This document shows positions 15,464 to 21,125 of a DNA stretch of 36,363 nucleotides, piece by piece. A model generated the notes under the pieces. That model did not search any database. It was not told where the DNA came from and saw only the letters and a program-made list of their open reading frames with translations. The stretch spans positions 1-36,363 of the forward strand of contig JAABTS010000045.1 in assembly GCA_011389735.1 (NCBI GenBank), read 5' to 3'. The position numbers and the translations under genes were made by a program. Numbering within the stretch: position 1 is the first letter of the stretch; every line of letters starts with the position of its first letter. Source of the stretch: Desulfobacteraceae bacterium (GTDB taxonomy: Bacteria; Desulfobacterota; Desulfobacteria; Desulfobacterales; JAABTS01).

Positions 15464-16837
15464 ATGACCAGTATGTCCGGAAAAAAAAATCAATCTTTCG
15501 ATTCAACCGCCACTATCCTGGAAAGTATATCCGACGGCGTGTTCACGGTGGACAAGGAATGGCGGATTACATCTTTCAATCGCGCCGCTGAGGAAATCAC
15601 GGGCATTGCCAGGGAGGAAGCCATTGGCGTGCAGTGCTGGGAGGTGTTCCGGGCCGGCATGTGTGAAACGGATTGCGCGCTTCGACGAACAATGGAAACA
15701 GGCGCGCCGATAGTCAATCGGTCCGCGTTTATCATTACGGCCGACGGAGACCGGATTCCAATCAGCGTTTCCACCGCGCTTCTGAAGAACAACGACGGGG
15801 AGATTATCGGAGGCGCTGAAACATTCCGGGATTTGACGCTGGTCGATGAGCTTCGGAAGGAACTCGAAGGCCGTTTTCAAATCGGGGACATGGTGAGCCG
15901 CAGCCCGTCGATGCGCCGGATTTTCGATGTCATGCCGCAGGTCGCCGTGAGCGACAGTTCTGTGCTCATTCAGGGGGAAACCGGGACAGGCAAGGAACTT
16001 CTGGCGCGAGCCGTCCACAATTTGAGTTATCGCAAGAAAAAGCCTTTTGTGGCCGTCAATTGCGGGGCGCTTCCCGATACTCTTCTAGAATCCGAACTAT
16101 TCGGCTACGAACCCGGCGCATTTACAGGAGCCAACCGGAAAAAACCCGGACGGTTCGCACTTGCTCAAGGCGGAACCCTGTTTCTGGATGAAATAGGCGA
16201 AGTCAGCCAGGCCCTTCAACTGCGTCTCTTGCGCGTACTTCAGGAAAAAGTTTACGAACCGCTAGGCGGAACAAAGTCGGTCCAATCCGATGTTCGTATC
16301 ATTTCCGCCACGAACAAGGATCTGTCGCAGGAAATCAAAACCGGCGATTTCAGACAGGATTTGTTCTACCGGATCAACGTGGTCCGGCTAGATTTACCCC
16401 CCTTGAGAAAACGCAAGGAAGATATTCCGCTTCTGCTCGATCATTTTATCCACCGTTTCAACAGGCTTCAGCAAAAATCCGTCGCAGGGCTGGATTCCGA
16501 CGTACTCGCCTTCCTCATGGCCCATGATTTCCCAGGGAATATCCGGGAGCTGGAAAATCTGATCGAACACGCATTTGTTCTTTGCGACACAGGAAATATC
16601 GCTATTCATCACCTTCCGGACGATTTCGTCAAATCCATCCATCGCCCCGAAGCAGCCGGCCGAATTCGGTCCGCGGTGCAATCCGTGGAGGCCCAAAGCA
16701 TTATCGAGGCTCTGAAACGAAACAACAACAACCGCCTCGCCGCCGCCGGAGAACTCGGTATCCATAAAAGCACTCTTTTTCGTAAAATAAAGGCCCTTGG
16801 AATTCCATTGCCTGAAACCGACGGACGTTCCCGATAG
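15464..16837 (+). CDS. PAS-domain sigma-54-dependent transcriptional activator
   Basis: A 457-residue enhancer-binding protein. A PAS domain (about 12-125) includes Cys58, Cys67 and Cys71 (CWEVFRAGMCETDC), a possible redox or metal-sensing cluster. The sigma-54 AAA+ domain (about 145-375) has Walker A GETGTGKE at 171-178, the sigma-54 contact loop GAFTGA at 218-223, and Walker B in GGTLFLDEIGE. A Fis-type helix-turn-helix closes the protein (LAAAGELGIHKSTLFRKIKA). There is no receiver domain, so activity is controlled through PAS rather than by phosphorylation. A -24/-12 promoter lies before the next gene (17155), its likely target. The Shine-Dalgarno before the ATG at 15464 is weak; Met4 at 15473 is an alternative start. 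Confidence 0.93.
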   Translation: MTSMSGKKNQSFDSTATILESISDGVFTVDKEWRITSFNRAAEEITGIAREEAIGVQCWEVFRAGMCETDCALRRTMETGAPIVNRSAFIITADGDRIPISVSTALLKNNDGEIIGGAETFRDLTLVDELRKELEGRFQIGDMVSRSPSMRRIFDVMPQVAVSDSSVLIQGETGTGKELLARAVHNLSYRKKKPFVAVNCGALPDTLLESELFGYEPGAFTGANRKKPGRFALAQGGTLFLDEIGEVSQALQLRLLRVLQEKVYEPLGGTKSVQSDVRIISATNKDLSQEIKTGDFRQDLFYRINVVRLDLPPLRKRKEDIPLLLDHFIHRFNRLQQKSVAGLDSDVLAFLMAHDFPGNIRELENLIEHAFVLCDTGNIAIHHLPDDFVKSIHRPEAAGRIRSAVQSVEAQSIIEALKRNNNNRLAAAGELGIHKSTLFRKIKALGIPLPETDGRSR

Positions 16838-17102
16838 CGCCGGTCTTCAATCGAATTGATGGACCTGGTTCTAACTTCGGCCACGACCGCCGCTTGAATA
16901 AGCTCACCGCAGAGACGCAGAGTTCGCAAAGGTTAAACAAATTAAATGCTTTACGTTCTTTGCGCCTTTGCGGTGAAAAAATATTGGCCGGAAATGGAAT
17001 CAAGCCCAAATTGATCCGCGTTGAATCGGTTTTGGCTTTTTTAATCGATTTTGCCCTTTAAATTCGGGATGGTTCAAAAAAAATGCACCCGGCGGAAACT
17101 TT
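16838..17102. other. Intergenic region with a large inverted repeat
   Basis: Mostly non-coding. A GGTTCTAACTTCGGCCA-type end motif is near 16867. The inverted repeat at 16905-16975 follows. The remaining sequence to 17100 is A/T-rich and shows nothing I recognise. Confidence 0.5.
16905..16975. repeat. CACCGCAGAG-type inverted repeat
   Basis: CACCGCAGAGACGCAGAG (16905 onward) is answered by CTTTGCGCCTTTGCGGTG (16958-16975), giving an imperfect hairpin with about 25 unpaired bases in the middle. The CACCGCAGAG-GCAGAG form is a widespread dispersed repeat in bacterial intergenic regions. Confidence 0.65.
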
Positions 17103-17118
17103 CGGCATGAAAGATGCT
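17103..17118 (+). promoter_or_regulatory. Sigma-54 (-24/-12) promoter upstream of the NifX-like gene
   Basis: CGGCATGAAAGATGCT matches the sigma-54 form with GG at 17104-17105 and GC at 17116-17117, exactly 10 bases between them. The flanking CA, G and T positions also agree with the TGGCACG-N4-TTGC consensus; the mismatches are the base before GG, one C-to-T and one T-to-A. Predicted transcription starts near 17129, 26 bases before the ATG at 17155. A sigma-54 activator gene lies immediately upstream. Confidence 0.65.
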
Positions 17119-17154
17119 TAGGTATAAGGAGGAAAGAAAGGGAGTGACAAATCA

Positions 17155-17763
17155 ATGCAGACGAAAATAGCGGTGGCGATCTGGAATGGATTGGTTTCGC
17201 CTGTTTTTGACGTATCCCGGATGCTTTTGGTGTTCACCGTCGAAAACGGGCGCATATCCGATAAAAAGCAAATATTGCTGAAAAGCGATGATGATGAATA
17301 TAAAATTTCTTTGCTCCGCCGTCATCAAATCAAAAGTTTAATTTGCGGCGCTGTTTCCAGGACTCTGGCCGACAGATTGGAAAGTTCCGGAATTCAAACG
17401 GTTTCATTCGTAGCCGGGAATGCGGACAGCGTTATCAATGCTTATCTGGCGGGCGGATTGCCGTGTGAAGAGATGTCCATGCCGGGATGCAGGCGGCGCG
17501 GGAAAATGAACAAAGGAAAACATCCGTCTCATAATTGTTTTAATGGAAAGGAGATTGTTATGCCGAAAGGAAGAGGAACAGGCCGCGGCGGCGGCGCAGG
17601 CGGCGGTAAAGCCGTAGGCGGCAAGGGCGGCGGTAAAGGAGGCGGCAAAGGCGCCGGTAGAGGCTCCGGGAATCAAGGAGGCCGGGGGGCGGGCCGAAAC
17701 ATCCAACGCCGGGACAAACGGCGGGACCAGGACCAAAACAAAGAACAGGAACAACCCGAATAG
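17155..17763 (+). CDS. NifX/NifB-C-like (dinitrogenase iron-molybdenum cofactor family) protein with glycine-rich tail
   Basis: A 202-residue protein. Residues 1-115 form the NifX-type alpha/beta domain: KIAVAIWNGLVSPVFDVSR opens it, where the VSPVFD motif is diagnostic, and LICGAVSRTLADRLESSGI follows. Family members bind iron-sulfur or iron-molybdenum cluster precursors or act in unknown redox regulation; no nif genes are here, so nitrogen fixation is not implied. Residues 136-202 are a low-complexity Gly/Arg/Lys tail (runs of GKGGGKGGGK) ending in a charged segment. The ATG at codon 136 has its own strong ribosome binding site, so the tail may also be made as a separate 67-residue protein. 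A sigma-54 promoter and activator precede the gene and a terminator follows. Confidence 0.85.
   Translation: MQTKIAVAIWNGLVSPVFDVSRMLLVFTVENGRISDKKQILLKSDDDEYKISLLRRHQIKSLICGAVSRTLADRLESSGIQTVSFVAGNADSVINAYLAGGLPCEEMSMPGCRRRGKMNKGKHPSHNCFNGKEIVMPKGRGTGRGGGAGGGKAVGGKGGGKGGGKGAGRGSGNQGGRGAGRNIQRRDKRRDQDQNKEQEQPE
17547..17562 (+). promoter_or_regulatory. Internal ribosome binding site and in-frame ATG inside the NifX-like gene
   Basis: AAAGGAG at 17547-17553 is followed after six bases by an ATG at 17560, in frame with the long reading frame. The spacing is ideal, and the sequence change from NifX-like to glycine-rich happens at this point. This suggests either internal initiation or a former separate small gene joined by loss of a stop codon. 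Confidence 0.6.
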
Positions 17764-17807
17764 GCGTTTTTAAAATATCGATCCGAAAAACGATACTATT
17801 CTTTGTC

Positions 17808-17852
17808 GCCGGGAACGATCTTTGAAACAATCGTTCCCGGCTCGCCTTTTAT
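17808..17852 (+). terminator. Intrinsic terminator after the NifX-like gene
   Basis: GCCGGGAACGAT (17808-17819) pairs perfectly with ATCGTTCCCGGC (17830-17841) around a 10-base loop, followed by CGCCTTTTAT. The T tract is short but the 12-bp stem is strong, and it stands 45 bases after the stop codon. Confidence 0.7.
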
Positions 17853-17861
17853 ACAAGGCCC

Positions 17862-18006
17862 CTATAGTTTTCAGGAATTTAATCTCACAAGGCGGTAGGC
17901 CCGGGATTGTTTTATTTTGTGTTGAATGCTGAATGCTAAATGGGGGACTTACATCCAACATTTAAAATTCAACATTCAACATTCAACATTCAACATTCAA
18001 CATCCA
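17862..18006 (-). repeat. Composite repeat: family-1 unit joined to a TTGAATG heptamer array
   Basis: A family-1 copy (17862-17904) runs into GTGTTGAATGCTGAATGC, a GGGGGACTTAC spacer and then about six CATTCAA units up to 18006. Read on the minus strand it has the same order as 9871-10114: heptamers, CCCCATTTAGCATT, more units, ACAAAAT, then family 1. Two copies in the same order argue for a mobile or duplicated composite. Confidence 0.75.
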
Positions 18007-18049
18007 AATCGGGTGTGCAGGGGCGAAAAAAATTTCGCCCCTGATAATT

Positions 18050-18307
18050 TTAGCCGCAAAGACGCAATTCCCGTCCGGTAAACCGGACATCTCCCATACG
18101 AGTCATGTCGGCGGCCATACAGATGATCCTCTGCATCCCTTTCGCCGTTAACGCCCACCAGGCGTCTGAAATATCAAAATGCCCGGTGTTTTGAGCGATC
18201 ACTTCAATCCGGTCCGCCGATACGCCGTCGAGTTTCAAACGGTCTTGCAAATCCGCGACGGAACCTTCGAGGACGCCGGTAAAGTACACAATAATTCCTG
18301 TTTTCAT
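18050..18307 (-). CDS. Uncharacterised 85-residue protein under cobalamin riboswitch control
   Basis: I do not recognise a family. The start is the ATG at 18307, six bases after a strong GGAGGTGA; a GTG within that site at 18316 is not used. The protein begins with a hydrophobic strand (KTGIIVYFTGVLEGSVADL), has a charged helix-like middle, and ends with TRMGDVRFTGRELRLCG. It looks like a small cytosolic alpha/beta protein; Cys66 and a near-terminal Cys84 are the only cysteines. It is the only gene downstream of a promoter, cobalamin riboswitch and terminator on the same strand, so it should be expressed when B12 is scarce. A role in B12 salvage, cobalt handling or a B12-sparing function is inferred from regulation alone. 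Confidence 0.8.
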   Translation of the reverse strand: MKTGIIVYFTGVLEGSVADLQDRLKLDGVSADRIEVIAQNTGHFDISDAWWALTAKGMQRIICMAADMTRMGDVRFTGRELRLCG

Positions 18308-18356
18308 TGATTTCACCTCCTTTCTTGCTGTTTAAAAACCGGCCCCGCCGCATATC

Positions 18357-18396
18357 CAAAAAAAAAGCCCTCCAAGCCTGTCCGGCTTGAAGGGCT
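18357..18396 (-). terminator. Intrinsic terminator of the riboswitch expression platform
   Basis: On the minus strand, AGCCCTTCAAGCC pairs with GGCTTGGAGGGCT across a five-base loop (one G-T wobble), followed by a run of nine T. It sits between the riboswitch aptamer and the 85-residue gene, so it is probably the B12-induced attenuator. Confidence 0.85.
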
Positions 18397-18469
18397 GCAC
18401 CCGTATTTCTTGACCCTGTATGTGGATCGCATTTTCCGAACCTCCGCGGAAAAATAAAATGCGACATTC

Positions 18470-18625
18470 ATCAGGCAGGTCTTCTGACTCCCGGATCATC
18501 CGTCTGACCGCGCCTTCCCGTGGGTGTTGAACCACAGTGGCGTTTTGCGGACAGCCTCACCGGTTACAGCGGGCGGGACCGTTCCCGATTTGCACGGGAT
18601 TCCCTATTAAGCGTCGTGCGCCTGA
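18470..18625 (-). promoter_or_regulatory. Cobalamin (B12) riboswitch
   Basis: Read on the minus strand, the segment has the cobalamin aptamer elements in order: AATAGGGAA; GTGCAAATCGGGAACGGTCC; CCGCTGTAACCGGTGAGG; the GCCACTG core around 18532-18538; and the B12 box AGTCAGAAGACCTGCCT around 18474-18490. A promoter lies just upstream and an intrinsic terminator downstream, so control is most likely by transcription attenuation. A further hairpin at about 18427-18464 (CGCATTTT with AAAATGCG) may take part in switching. Confidence 0.93.
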
Positions 18626-18632
18626 TAAATTC

Positions 18633-18661
18633 TTTTTACGCCCGGGGAGCGATGCTGTCAA
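18633..18661 (-). promoter_or_regulatory. Sigma-70 type promoter for the B12 riboswitch transcript
   Basis: On the minus strand a perfect -35 TTGACA (18656-18661) is followed after 17 bases by TAAAAA (18633-18638) as -10. The predicted start is near 18625, at the 5' edge of the aptamer. Confidence 0.65.
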
Positions 18662-19191
18662 GGGAAAAATATAGTCGCATTGTTTCTACTGTGTTGCGAT
18701 ACACCGGTCGTAATAATGAAACGACGTATTTCAGGACTTTCCGACGGCGTTTCAGGGGGATACAGGTTTTCAGACGTTCGATTTCGTATAGCGCCGCGCA
18801 TGTGGCGACTTATTGTTTAGCGCTTGAACGAAAAGACTAAAAATAAGGCTCTGAGCGGGTTTGTGTGACCCGCGTACTGCTCTGAACGGATTTGCTTAAC
18901 CCGCATACTGCTCTGAGCGGGTTTGTAACCCGCGTGTCTCTTCTCGCGTCCAACGGGGATTGCAAATCCCGTGGGAGCGCGGGGAGGTTTTCGTTCAGCC
19001 GCTATTTTACGGGCCGGGGCCACGGAAAAAATAATTGTCAGAACAAGGATTTCATAAAATTTTTCGGGTTTCGGCACGTTAAATGCAAATTAAAATTTTC
19101 ATTCATTTTGCTGAAAATAAATTCGGTAATAAAACGGTAAAAAAATGCGAAATACGATAAAACGTCACATGCTCGATTCAAGTTGGGTTTT
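18662..19191. other. Gene-free region with short hairpin repeats
   Basis: No supported gene. 18816-18853 repeats a segment (TTTAG-GCTT-AACGAAAAG, then TAAAAATA-GGCTCTG) also found at 32029-32067. Three copies of a GCGGGTTTGT-type hairpin lie at 18849-18934, and a GGGGATTGCAAATCCC hairpin at 18955-18970. The rest is A/T-rich. Confidence 0.55.
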
Positions 19192-19298
19192 CCATTTCAC
19201 CACCTCCATTATACCTCCTCGCCATGATGGAGAGCCGGAAGACCGATGGAAAGACCGCTATCGGTCTTTCCGGCCCGATCATGGCGGACGGGAAATGG
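19192..19298. repeat. Large nested hairpin of unknown function
   Basis: Three collinear stems share one axis: CCATTTC (19192-19198) with GAAATGG (19292-19298); CGCCATGAT (19220-19228) with ATCATGGCG (19278-19286); and CCGGAAGACCGAT (19235-19247) with ATCGGTCTTTCCGG (19260-19273, one bulge). It could be a structured RNA, a foldback element or the leader of the doubtful reading frame that starts at 19315. Confidence 0.6.
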
Positions 19299-19314
19299 AA
19301 ACAAGGATTGTGTT

Positions 19315-19659
19315 ATGACGGGTTACAAGTATTTCAAACAGGGGAATTCCCCTGTTGAACGAATTGTCATCTTGCGGGCCGGAGCCGAAGGCGGCTTCAA
19401 TTTTAAAGGTGTGATCAGCAAGTCCGGCGTTAGTGTTTCCTCAATCCGATATGTTTTCAATACATATCAATTCCTGCCTCTTGATCAATTCATCGAATAT
19501 CCCCTCATCTCGATGAATCAAAAAACGCCATGTGTCATCGATGCGCCGGAATTGCATCATTCCGTTACCGGATCGCCCCTATTGCCGGGGTGTCCGGTAA
19601 CGCAGCCCTTGAAATCTATAAGATCCTCTTTCGGCTCCGGCCCCGCTTCACCCCCGTAG
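19315..19659 (+). CDS. Doubtful hypothetical reading frame downstream of the large hairpin
   Basis: An open frame of 114 codons from an ATG at 19315, preceded by AAGGAT about eight bases upstream. Residues 1-80 have a mixed, non-repetitive composition (for example GYKYFKQGNSPVERIVILRA), while the last 35 read through a palindromic repeat and the hairpin family and are probably not protein-derived. I recognise no domain. It could be a small real gene, the 5' remnant of a degraded gene, or chance. A remnant interrupted by repeats is my preferred reading. Confidence 0.25.
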   Translation: MTGYKYFKQGNSPVERIVILRAGAEGGFNFKGVISKSGVSVSSIRYVFNTYQFLPLDQFIEYPLISMNQKTPCVIDAPELHHSVTGSPLLPGCPVTQPLKSIRSSFGSGPASPP

Positions 19660-19715
19660 AACAGGCATCCTTACCTGTTCAAACCCCGTAGAACAGGCAT
19701 CCCTGCCTGTTCAAA
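19652..19715 (+). repeat. Tandem pair of AACAGGCA hairpin-family repeats
   Basis: Two consecutive units of about 32 bases, each CCCCGTAGAACAGGCATCC followed by a CCTGTTCAAA half. Each can form the AACAGGCA-N4-TGCCTGTT hairpin. Single copies of the same family are at 20650-20677 and 28224-28252 in the opposite orientation. Confidence 0.75.
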
Positions 19716-19752
19716 CCGCCTGCCGGCGCCCTTTTTAATTTCGTTCAAAAAA

Positions 19753-19970
19753 ATGAATTGTATTCATTAACGGGTATTGGTTCTAATTCCGGCCATTTTA
19801 ATAAAACCACGAAATACACGAAATACACGAAAAAAATTCATCGGCATTTTCCTATATTTCGTGGTAGTATCCAAAATATAATCAGCCGGTTTTGGAACCA
19901 AACCCAAACAAATCCCCCATTCACGAACAGGTTTTCAGGAATTGAAATTCACAAGACGGCAGGCCCGCCT
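19753..19970. repeat. Cluster of family-2, ACGAAATAC and family-1 repeats
   Basis: 19753-19779 is an inverted family-2 copy, directly fused to GGTTCTAATTCCGGCCA (19779-19795), an end motif of the 8608 element. 19804-19865 is an inverted repeat (AACCACGAAATACACGAAAT against ATTTCGTGGT). 19931-19970 is a family-1 copy. No gene is seen here. Confidence 0.6.
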
Positions 19971-20015
19971 GTAATTTTCATGATCCGGAAGGATCAGGGC
20001 GTTGGCGCCCCTTTG

Positions 20016-20462
20016 TCAATCATAAGCTGATCCAGTCGCCTCGTCGGCCATCGTCGGTTCAATGATTTGCGACCATTCGGGTGTATCCCAGGTTCCCATC
20101 TTTTTATGCATATCAAGGTATTTTTTGGGTATCGGATGAGTGCCGTAGACGACTTCGAGTCCGTATCGCTTTTCGATAAAGTCATGAAAATAAACGATAT
20201 GGGGGCATGGAGGGTATCCTACGACCAAACCGGTTGCGAGATGAACCACTTCCGCTCCGTTTCCCTTCATTTCATCCACGGCGTATTCAATGTTTCCGCC
20301 GGGACATCCGTCGCAACTGGTGTATCCGACCGTTTCAACTTCCATATTTTTGTACCGTTTGAATGCGCCTTCCCTGTTTCGTAGTGACCGGAAACATTTT
20401 CCGCCGGCGCATCGGCGGTAACGATCGCAGATAATGATTCCGATTTTTGTGGTTTCTTTCAT
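20016..20462 (-). CDS. CGGC domain-containing protein
   Basis: A 148-residue protein, the full length of the family. Conserved cysteine motifs are IIICDRYRRCAGGKCFRSL (Cys12, Cys18, Cys23) and GYTSCDGCPGG around residues 47-57, which corresponds to the family name motif, though here the order is CDGC. A further PPCPH follows near residue 84. The spacing suggests metal or iron-sulfur binding, but no reaction is established for this family, which occurs widely in anaerobes. The start has GGAGG seven bases upstream. The gene is alone between repeat regions and does not share an obvious operon with neighbours. Confidence is in the family, not in a function. Confidence 0.85.
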   Translation of the reverse strand: MKETTKIGIIICDRYRRCAGGKCFRSLRNREGAFKRYKNMEVETVGYTSCDGCPGGNIEYAVDEMKGNGAEVVHLATGLVVGYPPCPHIVYFHDFIEKRYGLEVVYGTHPIPKKYLDMHKKMGTWDTPEWSQIIEPTMADEATGSAYD

Positions 20463-20712
20463 GGTTCAGCCTCCTTTTTTTCATTCAAGATTTATAGTGT
20501 TTTCTCCAGACGACAATATTTGAATCCGGCGGTTTATCTTTTCAGGATCTCTTTATGCAATATTTGGGCTTGGTTATAATTTCAATACCCGTGCATGAAT
20601 AAAATTCATATTTTTTAACAAAATTAAAATGGCGATGACGGGCGGTATAAACAGGCAAGGATGCCTGTTTTACGGGGATAAGTCATGGGAAAAATCAAGT
20701 CTGATTGCGCCT

Positions 20713-20774
20713 TTATACCTCTTTGTACCTCTGTACCTCTGTACCTCTGTACCTCTGTGCCTCTGTGCCTCTGT
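20713..20774. repeat. 8-bp tandem array, GTACCTCT / GTGCCTCT
   Basis: About seven to eight consecutive octamers, drifting from ATACCTCTTT through GTACCTCT to GTGCCTCT. There are no spacers, so it is a simple tandem repeat. Confidence 0.85.
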
Positions 20775-20983
20775 GAGAGAGAAATATTTGTAAGGCCGGA
20801 GTTAAAACGAAGCCCCAATATTTTTCTGATTAGTATAGGGTTCCGGAAATTTAATTTCCGGAAGACAATATTTTACCGATTGACTTTTAATCTCAATTTT
20901 TAATACTTATACAGGGTTTTATCGGATTTTCGGAATTAATTGTCTGAAAAGGTATACAAGCCCTCATGTTTGAAATTCAGGGC

Positions 20984-21001
20984 GGTTTCAACATTGAAAC
21001 C
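20984..21001. promoter_or_regulatory. 18-bp palindrome upstream of the giant kinase
   Basis: GGTTTCAA-CA-TTGAAACC is a perfect inverted repeat with a 2-base centre, 125 bases before the kinase start. It has the size and symmetry of an operator for a dimeric regulator. No regulator is identified. Confidence 0.4.
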
Positions 21002-21125
21002 CGATTCCGGAAAAAGGGCCGATGTTGGAACCGGCGCCCTGTTGAATATCGTCAAGCGCCTGTTCCGTCAGGTGTGAATTGGATAATTTACAAGTAAACA
21101 CGGTATATTATACACAGGTGAGCGT

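Larger units (their letters stand above)
20463..21125. other. Long intergenic region upstream of the giant kinase
   Basis: A 663-base stretch with no supported gene. It holds a family-2 copy (20579-20609), an AACAGGCA hairpin (20650-20677), an 8-bp tandem array (20713-20774), a family-1 copy (20834-20870) and an 18-bp palindrome (20984-21001). Sequence just before the kinase start is A/T-rich (TTTACA..TATTATACA) and may hold its promoter, though no hexamer pair is convincing. Confidence 0.55.

Noticed and set aside
17155-17763. Evidence for nitrogen fixation
   Set aside because: NifX-like domains are common in anaerobes without nif genes, and no nifHDK, nifE, nifN or nifB is present.
18332-18840. 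Open frames on both strands across 18332-18840
   Set aside because: They cross the cobalamin riboswitch and its terminator, whose conserved elements explain the sequence better than protein coding.
20713-20774. Octamer array considered as a CRISPR or regulatory iteron
   Set aside because: The units are contiguous with no spacers and drift in sequence; there is no replication gene or cas gene nearby.
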